Source: Pedobacter sp. BMA
GTDB lineage: Bacteria > Bacteroidota > Bacteroidia > Sphingobacteriales > Sphingobacteriaceae
Assembly (NCBI RefSeq): GCF_001027745.1
Contig: NZ_LECU01000009.1
Span: 1 to 64,000, forward strand
Reading direction: 5' to 3'
DNA: 64,000 nucleotides
Shown: positions 27,423-36,640 of the stretch, piece after piece
Position numbering within the stretch: the stretch's first letter is position 1
Layout: each line of letters begins with the position of its first letter
Translations under genes and position numbers: made by a program
Notes under the pieces: generated by a model
What the model saw: only the letters and a program-made list of their open reading frames with translations
Told to the model about the DNA's origin: nothing
Databases searched by the model: none

Positions 27423-28315
27423 TGGCAAAAAAGAATGTCTTATTACTTTTACTCATATTGGGTACCGCCTTTTGGGGCATATCGTTTTCGGTAAGCAAAT
27501 TGGCTATTGGAGAATATTCTCCATCAACTTTTTTGTTTTACCGGTTTCTTGCCGCAACGATTGTGCTGTCGCTAATCTTTGCGCGATATGTTAAAAAAAC
27601 GGATTGGCATTCCGTTAAAACAGGTGTGGCTTTGGCCATTTCACTATCTTTCGGCATTTATTTGCAAACATTAGGCATCAAACATTCATCAGCTTCCCAA
27701 TGTACTTTTGTGGCAGGAAGCTGCGTAATTATTATCCCTGTTCTCAAAGTAGTTTTTTATCGTGTAGCCGTTCGCCTAAAAATATGGATTGCAGCATTGG
27801 TAGCAGTGAGTGGCCTGTTCATCATATCTGTTAAGGATGATTTTACTATCGGGATCGGAGATCTGTACACACTTGCAGGCGCACTAGGCTTTGCATTTTA
27901 CCTGCTGCAGGTGGAAAAGAATTCGAAACGGGCCAACCTGATTTACACGATCGTTCCGATGTTTGCCACCTGTACGGCAATAACCTTGCTAATTGCCGTA
28001 TTAGATGCAAAGGCGGAATGGCATCCGCAAAGTCATCTTTACTGGCAGGGGGTTATTTTCTGCGCGCTTTTTTCCACCGCTTATATGTATACCATCTCCA
28101 ACATCTCCCAGCGTTATATTAGTGCCGAACGGGTAGCCATCATTTATCTTTTTGAACCAATCTTCGGTGCCATCGTTGCATTTTATATTCTTGGAGAAGT
28201 GCTCACCTGGCGAATTTTATCCGGAGGATCACTTATTTTCATTGCTACCATCATCGCAGAGTTCAACTTTAGTTTTTTCAAATTCAAGGAGAGTTCAGGA
28301 TCAGGTAATAGCTGA
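27422..28315 (+). CDS. EamA family drug/metabolite transporter
   Basis: A 297-residue protein with ten hydrophobic segments in two EamA repeats (residues about 8-135 and 145-285). The first repeat begins GTAFWGISFSVSKLAIGEYSPS and the second LAGALGFAFYLLQVEKNS. It carries the YLFEPIFGAIVAFYILGE motif common in this family. Substrate unknown; it could export the product of the acetyltransferase that overlaps its start. Confidence 0.9.
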   Translation: MAKKNVLLLLLILGTAFWGISFSVSKLAIGEYSPSTFLFYRFLAATIVLSLIFARYVKKTDWHSVKTGVALAISLSFGIYLQTLGIKHSSASQCTFVAGSCVIIIPVLKVVFYRVAVRLKIWIAALVAVSGLFIISVKDDFTIGIGDLYTLAGALGFAFYLLQVEKNSKRANLIYTIVPMFATCTAITLLIAVLDAKAEWHPQSHLYWQGVIFCALFSTAYMYTISNISQRYISAERVAIIYLFEPIFGAIVAFYILGEVLTWRILSGGSLIFIATIIAEFNFSFFKFKESSGSGNS

Positions 28316-28389
28316 TCAAGAACTACGAAACCAGATTTATTTCAAATAGTCTTCCTATATTATGATCAAAAAGTATTAAAAGCACAACT

Positions 28390-28926
28390 ATGGACCTGCA
28401 ACCTATTTTAGAGAACGATCAGTTCAAATTATCCCCGTTAAAGGAGAACGACTTTAGTGTGATATATGATGTAGCGGCTGATCCGGAGATCTGGGCACAG
28501 CATCCTAATCAGGACCGATGGCAGCGGGAGGTATTTCAGACCTTTTTTGAAGGAGCTTTGCAAAGCCGTGGAGCGTTTCGCATTGTTGATAAGTCTACCG
28601 GTACTACCATTGGTAGTACCCGTTTCTATGACCTGGATGAAGCTAAAAGCCAAATCTTCATAGGGTATACATTCTATGCCACCGCCTATTGGGGCACAGG
28701 TGTCAATCGGGTAATCAAGGGAATGATGCTGGATTACGCCTTTCAATTCGTTAATCATGTTCAGTTTCACATCGGCTCAGCCAATATACGATCACAGATT
28801 GCCATAGCCCGGCTGGGCGCAGTGAAGGTAGGCGAACAGGAGGTAACCTACTTTGGCGAAACGCCAAAGCTTAATTACGTTTACGAAATCAGCAAAACCG
28901 ACTGGCAACACCGCCAGCAAGGTTAG
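28390..28926 (+). CDS. GNAT family N-acetyltransferase (RimJ/RimL-like)
   Basis: A 178-residue acetyltransferase of the type that modifies N-terminal or antibiotic amines: LKENDFSVIYDVAADPEIWAQHP, then GSTRFYDLDEAKSQIFIGY and a C-terminal VQFHIGSANIRSQIAIARLGAVKVG. The acetyl-CoA loop is present as GTGVNRVIK. No operon partner; the gap before it is 74 nt. Substrate unknown. Confidence 0.85.
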   Translation: MDLQPILENDQFKLSPLKENDFSVIYDVAADPEIWAQHPNQDRWQREVFQTFFEGALQSRGAFRIVDKSTGTTIGSTRFYDLDEAKSQIFIGYTFYATAYWGTGVNRVIKGMMLDYAFQFVNHVQFHIGSANIRSQIAIARLGAVKVGEQEVTYFGETPKLNYVYEISKTDWQHRQQG

Positions 28927-29056
28927 TTAAGCGATTCATCTTTTCATTCTTAATACATGTTATTTTAATAAGATAAGGAGAGGCAGGGAACGCAGGTTGA
29001 CGAAACGTTATTCCGTTAAATAATATACAACTAGGGTATAAGATTGTAATAAAGCT

Positions 29057-29114
29057 TTAACTAAACCGGCTTCATAACAATGATCAACAACAATAGGTAG
29101 TGCTAATATAAATA
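29057..29114. repeat. Dispersed 58-nt repeat, copy 1
   Basis: The stretch aligns without gaps to 54340-54397: about 50 of 58 bases agree, including CAACAACAATAGGTA and GCTAATATAAATA. The two copies sit in different orientations relative to the next gene, so this is a dispersed intergenic repeat and not a gene-linked promoter. Confidence 0.6.
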
Positions 29115-29180
29115 CAGCCTCATATATCCTTAACCTAAAAATAAGTATGTATATTGAGACACTAAATTATTCTCATATAT

Positions 29181-30068
29181 ATGAAAAACATACTTATTGT
29201 ATTTCTCTTAACTTTTTTCTCACAAGTAGTATTTGCTCAAAATAACGTCAATGTAGCGCTTTCGGTGCAACAGATTTTTGAACAGTCAGAAAAAAAATAT
29301 GCCAGCCTGAAAAATTATCTTGATTCCGGAAAAGTGATAACCGAATTTTATAACAGGGAAGTACCAAGCAAATCATCAATTAAATTCAAGACTGCTTATT
29401 CCAAAACTGAAGGTTTCAATTTTGAGTACTACATCCCGAATAAATCCAATTCGCTTTACATCATTAATAAAACCGGTAATGTGGTTAAATCATGGTGGGG
29501 CATTAGAAATAAAGTGGAATCTCCAGTTTCATTATCCGCGGCACTTTCTGCAGCGGCAGGTGTTTCTTCTTCCACATCATACATAGTACCCGCAGTCTTG
29601 TTTCCTGAAGAATGGAAAGAAAAGAATATTTTTAAAAATGTGAAAGCTGTTGTTTCTGGAAGTGAAAATGTAAACGGAGAAGAGTGTTATGTGATTGAGG
29701 GTAAAAGATCTGAACATGAAGCTATCAAACTATGGATTAGCAAGACGGACTTTATGATCAGAAAGATAAATACTGATTCACAATTGGATGTAAAAGCCAC
29801 CAGATTAAAATCAGACTCTTTATTAAACAATAATATTAATTCACTAAATCAAAGGATTGCTTTAGCAAAAGATTCAGGCACAAAGTCTGGTTTAATTAAT
29901 CAAGTAAATGCTGCAAAAAAGGTCCGGAGCAGTTTACCTGTATTAGAACAAGGGCTTTTACCTTCTGTTCTTAAAGTTAGAAAGACTTACTATTATTACC
30001 CATATACGTTAAAGACTTTCAAAACTGACCTTTTTACTTTTCACCCTAATCGTGAAGTTGAATTGTAG
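29181..30068 (+). CDS. Secreted protein, LolA-like fold possible
   Basis: A signal peptide (MKNILIVFLLTFFSQVVFAQ) precedes 275 residues with alternating strands. The early segment YASLKNYLDSGKVITEFYNR and the later GEECYVIEGKR with HEAIKLWISKTDFMIRKI resemble the outer-membrane lipoprotein-sorting type of sheet. Family membership is not certain. It lies upstream of a small membrane protein and an ABC ATPase on the same strand, and may be linked to them. Confidence 0.6.
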   Translation: MKNILIVFLLTFFSQVVFAQNNVNVALSVQQIFEQSEKKYASLKNYLDSGKVITEFYNREVPSKSSIKFKTAYSKTEGFNFEYYIPNKSNSLYIINKTGNVVKSWWGIRNKVESPVSLSAALSAAAGVSSSTSYIVPAVLFPEEWKEKNIFKNVKAVVSGSENVNGEECYVIEGKRSEHEAIKLWISKTDFMIRKINTDSQLDVKATRLKSDSLLNNNINSLNQRIALAKDSGTKSGLINQVNAAKKVRSSLPVLEQGLLPSVLKVRKTYYYYPYTLKTFKTDLFTFHPNREVEL

Positions 30069-30112
30069 CGCATTGCATGGTATTACGGGTTAACTCATTA
30101 AATAAAGCTTAG

Positions 30113-30397
30113 ATGCGGATAGTTTATAGTTTGTGGCTTTTTAACATAAAGTTCGTTTTTCTCTCAGGGATAATTTCTACGGTGCTGCCTCTAATTTTTA
30201 TTTCGTATGTCAATTTGAACGTTGGTGCAGGGATTGCATTTTTATTTCTGACCCCGACTTTTCATTATTTAGTTTATGAACTTCGAAACCCGGGCGAATA
30301 CTATTTTTATTACAATTTAGGTTTAAGTAAATTTTATTTATGGTTAAATACTACCTTGATTAGTATTATCATAGGCGTACTACTAATTTCATTATGA
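30113..30397 (+). CDS. Small membrane protein coupled to an ABC ATPase gene
   Basis: A 94-residue protein with three hydrophobic helices (about 15-33, 38-53, 70-92) and an ELRNPGEYYFYYNLG loop between the last two. Its last codons overlap the start of the next gene by 4 nt (ATGA), which indicates translational coupling. It may be a minimal membrane partner of the ABC ATPase, although it is too small to be a normal permease. Confidence 0.7.
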   Translation: MRIVYSLWLFNIKFVFLSGIISTVLPLIFISYVNLNVGAGIAFLFLTPTFHYLVYELRNPGEYYFYYNLGLSKFYLWLNTTLISIIIGVLLISL

Positions 30398-31068
30398 GTG
30401 AATTAACTTCCGATAGCATTCGCAAGCACTTTAACAACCGGCAAATTTTAAATGACATATTTCTATCATGTAAACCGGGAGAAATTGTCGGTCTATTTGG
30501 TCGAAATGGATCGGGAAAATCAACCTTGCTGAAAATAATATTCGGCTCTATTAAAGCGGAGGGTAAATATGTCGCTATTGATAACGTGAAAGTGGATTCC
30601 TTGTATGAGCATCGAGAAATGATAAAATATCTCCCACAAGACAACTTTCTTCCAAACCACGTGAGTATTTCGCAAATTATTAGCTGTTTTTGTGCTAAAG
30701 AAAATATAGAAATGTTGAAAAAAGATCCGCTAGTTAAACCATTTCTAAATAAAAAAATTAAACAATTATCAGGTGGCGAAAAAAGAATTTTAGAAATATT
30801 GATTTTGATTCATTCGAAAGCAACGTATTTTCTTCTTGACGAACCTTTTAACGGTGTAGCGCCTTTAAACGTTGAGATCATCAAAAGTCTGATTAAAAAG
30901 CATTCAAAGAATAAAGGATTTATAATAACTGATCACGATTATATGAATGTTCTGGATATTTCCTCACGATTTGTTCTAATAGATGATGGTAATACAAGAC
31001 AAATCGGAGGAATCGATGATTTAATCGAATATGGATATTTACCAACGTCGTCACGAAAAAACGACTAA
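30394..31068 (+). CDS. ABC transporter ATP-binding protein
   Basis: A 224-residue ATPase subunit: Walker A GLFGRNGSGKSTLLK, Q-loop YLPQDNFLP, signature LSGGEKR, Walker B YFLLDEPFNGV and switch His in IITDHDY. The overall layout is close to LptB-type and other Bacteroidota export ATPases. No usual permease gene follows; the only membrane neighbour is the overlapping 94-residue protein. This suggests an unusual small ABC unit or a partner located elsewhere. Confidence 0.9.
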   Translation: MSELTSDSIRKHFNNRQILNDIFLSCKPGEIVGLFGRNGSGKSTLLKIIFGSIKAEGKYVAIDNVKVDSLYEHREMIKYLPQDNFLPNHVSISQIISCFCAKENIEMLKKDPLVKPFLNKKIKQLSGGEKRILEILILIHSKATYFLLDEPFNGVAPLNVEIIKSLIKKHSKNKGFIITDHDYMNVLDISSRFVLIDDGNTRQIGGIDDLIEYGYLPTSSRKND

Positions 31069-31314
31069 ACTATAATCTTAATTTTTGTTCCAAAAAATAA
31101 ACTATTTTAGTGAACCTTTCGCAGACAAAAGTATGGAAGATGTTTGGGAAAAATGTCTAAGGTGTATTACTTATGCACTTCCAATTAACCAGAATAATAA
31201 TACACCAGACTCCGAGTCAATATGACTGCGTGTCGATGCCAGATAAAGTTGCTTAGTTTATTTGATTCCTGATTTAATAACTTTAAATGATAAAATTATT
31301 ACTTTTAATCAAAT

Positions 31315-31488
31315 ATGACACTTTCAAATCTCGATTATAAAACTCGGCTACTGCGGTTACTGGCTACAATATATACCGTATTGGTTGGAATAGGTTTAAT
31401 TATTTTTATCTTATTTGCGTCGGAAAAATTTCACTATCCGCTGTGGTTGAAATGCATGTTGATTATTGCACCATTTTCTATAGCTTAA
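31315..31488 (+). CDS. Small two-helix membrane protein, 57 residues
   Basis: The frame begins MTLSNLDYKTRLLRLLATIYTV and runs into two hydrophobic stretches (VGIGLIIFILFA and CMLIIAPFSIA) separated by SEKFHYPLW. It ends 9 nt before the next secreted-protein gene and could be a partner of it or a decayed gene. No family recognised. Confidence 0.45.
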   Translation: MTLSNLDYKTRLLRLLATIYTVLVGIGLIIFILFASEKFHYPLWLKCMLIIAPFSIA

Positions 31489-31497
31489 TTAAAAAAT

Positions 31498-32172
31498 ATG
31501 AACTTAATTTCTAAAAATGTTTTATTGCTGATGGTTAGCGTTATTTACTCTATCAATGCCTACTCACAGAATTTGAAAGATTGTTCTTTTGAAAACCTTT
31601 CCAAAACTAAGTTTTATCCCGACTCAATGTTGCAATTTAATTCATATAACACTTTTAGATACGATATAATTGCAAATATTAAGAATAGCAAATACCCTAT
31701 CGAGTTGCGATATTACTGTCCTAAAGGGAACTATTCCAAAACAACAAATGCCTATATATTGCGAGGCACAAAAGATAGTTTAATTGCAACTAAATTAGAG
31801 ACATATGTGCTTATCGGGTCAGTGCCGGGCTTCACAGTGGTTGGGAAGGATCACAACGAGAGTATAAATTTAAAGAGGACGCAGATTTGTTTAAAGGGTA
31901 ACTACTGTGATCTTTATGATGTTTTAAGTAAAAACAACTTCTTTACTATTCGCGGTAGTACTCAGTTGAAGGAATTTAATAAAAAGAAAAATGTGGAGCA
32001 TTACAATGATTCCGGCTCTCAAGCTTATTTTGAAATCAAGCTGTGGGGTAAGGTGAGAAATTTTATTTACGATTATGATCCGGGATGGACTGATAGTGAC
32101 ATTAAAAGAGGAGAGAACATCCATCAAATTATTGAGTATCTAATAACCAACATTAAAGATAATGTAAAGTAA
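31498..32172 (+). CDS. Secreted protein of unknown function, 224 residues
   Basis: A signal peptide (about residues 1-24, ending NAYSQ) is followed by a beta-rich region with six cysteines, some in pairs around 85-140. It has no membrane anchor beyond the signal. No domain recognised. It is placed in an accessory region with several other unrelated secreted proteins. Confidence 0.55.
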   Translation: MNLISKNVLLLMVSVIYSINAYSQNLKDCSFENLSKTKFYPDSMLQFNSYNTFRYDIIANIKNSKYPIELRYYCPKGNYSKTTNAYILRGTKDSLIATKLETYVLIGSVPGFTVVGKDHNESINLKRTQICLKGNYCDLYDVLSKNNFFTIRGSTQLKEFNKKKNVEHYNDSGSQAYFEIKLWGKVRNFIYDYDPGWTDSDIKRGENIHQIIEYLITNIKDNVK

Positions 32173-32347
32173 ATTGCCATCATCTTTGAGGATTGTTCCT
32201 TGGAAAAACGCTTTACATCAGAATCCTCTTCAGTAGAAGCGGATGAAGTCTAATCCAGTAGTGGCCAAATGCCCTCATGTAGACTACCTTAATTAATTTT
32301 CTAAATTGCATGAGCATACTTTTACTTAGCTAAAAAAAAACGGGAAA

Positions 32348-32810
32348 ATGGAACTTTCGCCAATTGTCACACATCATAAGAAAACAATTCGCTTCGTGAA
32401 GGATCACTTTGGATGTGAAAGCCTTAGATGAAGTAGAGAGAGTTTTTCATCCTATGGGCGCAATTAAATTCAATAAAGGGTTAAAAGATAAGGAAATAAA
32501 GTATACAATATTCGGAAAAGCAATTGATCTGCTTTTTGCTTTCTACGATGAGAAAGAAAGTGATAAGTACGCGATTTATATCATCCTGGGTATTCCAAGA
32601 AAAGAAATTAAAATGTTTTCGCAAATATGGGGGCATCCTGGCAATGTTCCGTCTGAAGATTTTGCATCCGGAGATTTTACTTCACAGATTTGGAATATAA
32701 ATGGGGCTGATATAATTGTTGGAAGGTCTTTTGTTTATAAATTTAGCGCTCAAAGTCAGTTGATACAGATTAGCAATATCAAATTACAGATTTTGTATGG
32801 TATAGAATAG
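32348..32810 (+). pseudogene. Frameshifted small gene
   Basis: An ATG frame reads MELSPIVTHHKKTIRFVKDHF then GCES-LR and stops at TGA. A second frame opens within the same codons and reads LDEVERVFHPMGAIKF up to the final stop. Removal of one C in GCCTTAG would join GCES to LDEVERVF, so a one-base insertion or sequencing error is likely. The downstream part is a soluble protein of about 125 residues with no recognised family. If intact, it would be one 153-residue gene. Confidence 0.5.
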
Positions 32811-32846
32811 TATCATATAGAAACATGATAATAAATAGTTAGTAAA

Positions 32847-32897
32847 AGTCTAAACCCCCTCCCAAAGGAACAATTTGGATTGGAGTCAGATTAGACT
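32847..32897. repeat. Palindromic intergenic repeat, copy 1
   Basis: AGTCTAA and TTAGACT bound a 51-nt element with AATTTGGATTGGAGTCAGAT in the middle. A related copy lies at 34049-34098. Both sit in intergenic DNA downstream of short genes. Confidence 0.55.
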
Positions 32898-33016
32898 AAT
32901 CAAAAACTTTCCTCTAAATAACTTGACCCTACCCGGCATTAGGGCTTTGAATTTAGCTGAACGCTCTATTTGCTAATTATTGTTGCTTATATTTAAGGAA
33001 TAATAAAAAATGAAAA

Positions 33017-33397
33017 ATGATTGAGATTCCGGTAGAAAAAAACGAGGAGGAGGAACTTCCGATACCGCAAGTTTGGAGACCAATTTTTAAAAATATAGTT
33101 CGGGCATTTGTGGATAAGGACTACAAATTAAGTTTAGGAGTAGATAATGTAAATCCTATTTCTGACGAAACTGCGGAACAAATGCAAGAATACATCGAGG
33201 AGTATGGAGAGGAACTCATTGATTTGCCAGAAGAAACCTGGGACACTTCTGTTTACATTTATTATGGTGATTATTGGAACGTGCTCATTGACCTCTTTTC
33301 TAAAGATGAGGGTTTAAGTGACTTAGTACTTAACGCGGAAGTAAGGGAAAAAGACAATAATTATGTAGTAGACATCAAGTTGATTTACGTACCCTAA
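33017..33397 (+). CDS. DUF7668-like small protein
   Basis: A 126-residue acidic soluble protein. The layout, a VWRPIFKNIVRAFVDKDYKL start, an ETAEQMQEYIEEYGEELIDLPEETWDTS middle, and a tail NVLIDLFSKDEGLSDLVLNAEV with VDIKLIYVP, fits the DUF7668 family as I recall it. Such proteins are often found in clusters of small unrelated genes, sometimes as immunity proteins. No toxin is visible next to it. The start follows 12 nt of A-rich sequence. Confidence 0.6.
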   Translation: MIEIPVEKNEEEELPIPQVWRPIFKNIVRAFVDKDYKLSLGVDNVNPISDETAEQMQEYIEEYGEELIDLPEETWDTSVYIYYGDYWNVLIDLFSKDEGLSDLVLNAEVREKDNNYVVDIKLIYVP

Positions 33398-33469
33398 AGG
33401 ATTGTTAGCAAGTATTATAATGCGACAATACCTCTACATCATAATTTTGGCGCAAGCAAATTTTTAAGT

Positions 33470-33949
33470 ATGACTATGAAAATGCTACTAAACAACATCT
33501 TAATGCATTATTTAGCTATTGCTCTAGTTAGTGTTTTGATGGTTAGCGTATCTGGCTGCAGCAAAACAACGGATAAAGCTATGGAAGGCGAATTCTATTT
33601 TGTAAATAATACGGCACATCACATTAGTTTTAGTTCCGGTTTTGAAAAATATAACCTTGCACCGAACTCAATCAGCCCTGCATTTATCGTATCAGATATA
33701 TCTGATAAATCCATTACAGAACCTTCTTTCTATGCTCCATTTTTAAAAGAAAATGCATATAAACTACCAGCAGAACCAATCATTATGAGGTTTGAAAATA
33801 GTAAATGTGTGGTGATACGCAACATGCTGGGAAACCGTAACCCTTTAAACATTAACAGTTATTCCAGCGAAAGGTTAACAGAACGAAAATTTAAGTTTAC
33901 CTACACATTTACTGAATCAGATTATATCGAAGCGCCTGCATGTCAATAA
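33470..33949 (+). CDS. Lipoprotein of unknown function, 159 residues
   Basis: The N-terminus has a hydrophobic core and lipobox VSVSGC (Cys at about residue 30), so the protein is probably a lipoprotein. The mature part is beta-rich, with MEGEFYFVNNTAHHISFSSGF and later KFKFTYTFTESDYIE. No domain is recognised. Three possible start codons (33470, 33476 and 33479) differ by a few residues and do not change the signal. Confidence 0.55.
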   Translation: MTMKMLLNNILMHYLAIALVSVLMVSVSGCSKTTDKAMEGEFYFVNNTAHHISFSSGFEKYNLAPNSISPAFIVSDISDKSITEPSFYAPFLKENAYKLPAEPIIMRFENSKCVVIRNMLGNRNPLNINSYSSERLTERKFKFTYTFTESDYIEAPACQ

Positions 33950-34048
33950 CATAAATTAAAATATTTTACCCTTAACCTTCGGCTAATATGCTAGAATTTG
34001 ATGCATCGTACTGATCTAAAAAGATATCAAAATAGTTTAGAGAAAAAA

Positions 34049-34098
34049 AGTCCAACCCTTTCCATATGGAATAATTTGGACTGGAGGCAGATCAGACT
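34049..34098. repeat. Palindromic intergenic repeat, copy 2
   Basis: AGTCCAA and TTGGACT form an inverted repeat around TTCCATATGGAA, itself palindromic, followed by GGAGGCAGATCAGACT. The last part matches the copy at 32847-32897. Confidence 0.55.
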
Positions 34099-34170
34099 GC
34101 TTAATTTTACGCATTGTTTATTTCAATACATATTAACATTCTTTATGTTGCCTTCTCATAGCGCTTTATC

Positions 34171-34492
34171 ATGATTAGATTAGTTTTTATCGCATTATTG
34201 ATTTTTATTTCTGGAAATTTATACTGCCAGAAAGCACCAGTATTGCCCGTGTTGAAATCTGTAAGTGATACTTTAGATATTCGATATGATGACTATTTGA
34301 ATGAACAATCATTGGTTTTATCATCAAAGAAAAAGGTTGATCCCTTACGCATCGAAATTGAAAAGCATTCCATTAAAGCGGGTTAAACCTTGGGATGACT
34401 GCGAACAGAAATATAACATACTACGTGATTTTTTCTCCAAGCAGGGGATAAGCTATGGCGTTGATTCACGATTAACCATAGATACTCAGTAA
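34171..34492 (+). pseudogene. Frameshifted secreted small protein
   Basis: The first frame has a signal peptide (MIRLVFIALLIFISGNLYCQ) and runs to HSIKAG, then TAA. A second frame, opened upstream, continues KPWDDCEQKYNILRDFF to a stop at the same end as expected for one protein. Removal of one T from GGTTAAAC would fuse AG with KPWDDC. So the gene is probably broken by one base, or the sequence has an error. No family is recognised. It is convergent with the next gene and overlaps it by 21 nt. Confidence 0.55.
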
Positions 34493-34741
34493 AATCAACC
34501 AGGCAACGAAGCCAACCGGTGCCAGCACCCCTGCACTTATAAAAAATGATTTCATAAATTCTTTCCTGCCCAAAACCAGAAAAACAACTCCGGAAATCAG
34601 GTTTAGCACCACATGTAAAAAAATACACAAACCCATACCAATGGCTATGCTAAACCCTCTATCCGCAACGGCACTCGTACGGACAATAAATAAAGCATAT
34701 ACCGCAAATACCAATAAGTTTATACCTATAATTTTGAACAT
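34472..34741 (-). CDS. Small multi-pass membrane protein, 89 residues
   Basis: Three hydrophobic helices (about 5-22, 32-58 and 66-88) with short loops; the first is IIGINLLVFAVYALFIV. The chain has a GRKEF segment in a loop that makes it a plausible membrane protein without known family. It starts at 34741; the frame extends one GTG codon upstream. It is convergent with the broken gene at its left. Confidence 0.5.
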   Translation of the reverse strand: MFKIIGINLLVFAVYALFIVRTSAVADRGFSIAIGMGLCIFLHVVLNLISGVVFLVLGRKEFMKSFFISAGVLAPVGFVAWLILLSIYG

Positions 34742-34811
34742 CACTTAAATTTATCGCCCATTAATACCTCAAGTTAACGTATTTAAGGCTAACCATCAAG
34801 CAATGAGAAAT

Positions 34812-36617
34812 TTATTTCGCGAGTACCACCAGATTCATAGGCGCAATCGTTACCGACTTAACCGTTTTATTTGAAAAGACCTCTTTATACTGGCTACCTT
34901 GTAATTTTGCACCTTTATACTGTATAGGCTGATCAGAACGGTTTACAAGCACCAGTACTTCCTCGTTATTGTATTTCCGGCTGAAAACATAGAATCTTTG
35001 GGCATCATTCTTTTCAATTGTGGTAAAGTCTCCGAGTTGCAGCGATTTATATTTTTTGCGCAATCCCATAAACTTCTGGTACCATTCAAAAAGATCCCTA
35101 TTAAAGGCTACGTTATCGGCCTCATGTTTGGTCTGGTCCGGGTTGTGGGTTTCGGGATCGTATTTTTTGCCCTCCCAAATCATCGGCTTGCGGCAGTCAG
35201 GGTCATTGCCACCCCAAATACCTGCCTCATCTCCATAAAAAATCATCGGCGAGCCTAAATAGAGCATCTGAAAAGCAGCAATCAGTTTTTGTTTCTGTAT
35301 CTGACTGGCCGTAGGCTTACGGGCATTATAAGTCTTGTTATTGCTCTTCTGGCTCCAGTTAAAATAATTCCCCCAATCGCCAAATTTCAACCCGTCAGGA
35401 TTAGCAACAGCACTTGCCAGGCGGGTGGCGTCGTGACTGTTCATCAGGTTCTGCATGTTTAGCGCCACATCATTTCCAAAGGCCTCACGCAGTTCTTTCA
35501 AACGGGCGTCGAATGCTGTTACCGAAGACCCGGTTTTGTCCTGGATGAAAAAATCGTGCATAATGAACGCAAAATTGTAATTCATCGTCGCATCAAACTC
35601 ATCACCCTGCAGGTAAGGTTTTGTCTGATCTATAGGATAAACCAACTCTGCAGTCATGTAAGCGGTTGGGTTAATGCTGCGCACCCATTTTCTCCAGTCT
35701 TTCCAAAATGGATGACCCACATCATATGCCACATCCAGGCGCCAACCATCAATCCCATCTTTTGTGCCCTTATCCATAGGGTTCATCCAGCGTTTAGTGG
35801 CGTTAAAAATATATTGTTTCGGGCCATCCACAATACCATGCTCATCTTCCTTAAATTCTGGCAATGTCTTTACGCCAAACCATCCGTTATAATCAAAAGT
35901 GGTACCCTTGGAGGCGTCGTTCCAGCTCTTCACCATAAACCAATTTGAGTATGGAGAAGCCTGCTGGTTTTTCTCCACATCGCGGAAGGCAAAACTTTTC
36001 ACACCCATGTGGTTAAATACACCGTCAAAAATGATGCGCATATTGCGGGCATGAACCTCTTTAATCAGCCTTAAGGCTAAAAGATCGGCCTTCGTCCATA
36101 CCCAGGTTTTTACGTCCAGCGGATTTTCCGTTTCCATCAAAGCGATATCTCCATTAGGGTCGGGGCCAAAGGTGGGATCAACGTGGTGGTAACAAAGGGC
36201 GTCATATTTGTGAGAGGAGGGAGACCAGAAAATAGGCGTCATGTAAATGGCATCAACCCCTAAAGATTTAATGTAATCCAGTTTATCGATAACGCCCTTT
36301 AAATCACCACCATACCGGCGACGTTGCAGGTTGTAGTAAATGTCCTTGCCGTTTTGCTGCTCGTAAGGCTGCAATTCATACCAGTCGCTCGTCCATGGAT
36401 GGATCTGAAAAGGTGAGGTGGTATTAAACGGGTAAGCCCCGTCCTGATCTTCTGCTTTTGGATCATTGGAAGGATCGCCATTGTTAAAACGTTCCGGAAA
36501 AATCTGGTACCATACAATCCCCTTGCTCCATTCAGGCGTAAAACTTTTTTGGGCGAAAGAAGTAACAGATATTAATATTAGTCCGCCCAATAAGGCTGAT
36601 CTGAGTATATGTTTCAT
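34812..36617 (-). CDS. Secreted GH13 alpha-amylase family hydrolase
   Basis: A signal peptide (residues 1-22, ending TSFAQ) precedes a 575-residue GH13 enzyme. Conserved regions: VDAIYMTPIF, IFDGVFNHMG, DGWRLDVAYDVGHPF with the catalytic Asp, MTAELVYP with the Glu acid/base, and LMNSHDATRLASAV with the third Asp. A C-terminal beta domain follows (VLVLVNRSDQPIQY). The family acts on alpha-1,4 or alpha-1,6 glucans; the order of motifs fits cyclomaltodextrinase or neopullulanase types. The palindrome 23 nt upstream is a likely control site. Not in a Sus/PUL cluster here. Confidence 0.92.
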   Translation of the reverse strand: MKHILRSALLGGLILISVTSFAQKSFTPEWSKGIVWYQIFPERFNNGDPSNDPKAEDQDGAYPFNTTSPFQIHPWTSDWYELQPYEQQNGKDIYYNLQRRRYGGDLKGVIDKLDYIKSLGVDAIYMTPIFWSPSSHKYDALCYHHVDPTFGPDPNGDIALMETENPLDVKTWVWTKADLLALRLIKEVHARNMRIIFDGVFNHMGVKSFAFRDVEKNQQASPYSNWFMVKSWNDASKGTTFDYNGWFGVKTLPEFKEDEHGIVDGPKQYIFNATKRWMNPMDKGTKDGIDGWRLDVAYDVGHPFWKDWRKWVRSINPTAYMTAELVYPIDQTKPYLQGDEFDATMNYNFAFIMHDFFIQDKTGSSVTAFDARLKELREAFGNDVALNMQNLMNSHDATRLASAVANPDGLKFGDWGNYFNWSQKSNNKTYNARKPTASQIQKQKLIAAFQMLYLGSPMIFYGDEAGIWGGNDPDCRKPMIWEGKKYDPETHNPDQTKHEADNVAFNRDLFEWYQKFMGLRKKYKSLQLGDFTTIEKNDAQRFYVFSRKYNNEEVLVLVNRSDQPIQYKGAKLQGSQYKEVFSNKTVKSVTIAPMNLVVLAK

Positions 36618-36640
36618 AAAAAATTGATGTATAGAATCAT

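Noticed and set aside
31084..31225. 47-codon frame with no ATG (FQKINYFSEPFADKSMED...)
   Set aside because: It has a protein-like look but no usual start and a stop soon after; kept as a note since a remnant cannot be excluded.
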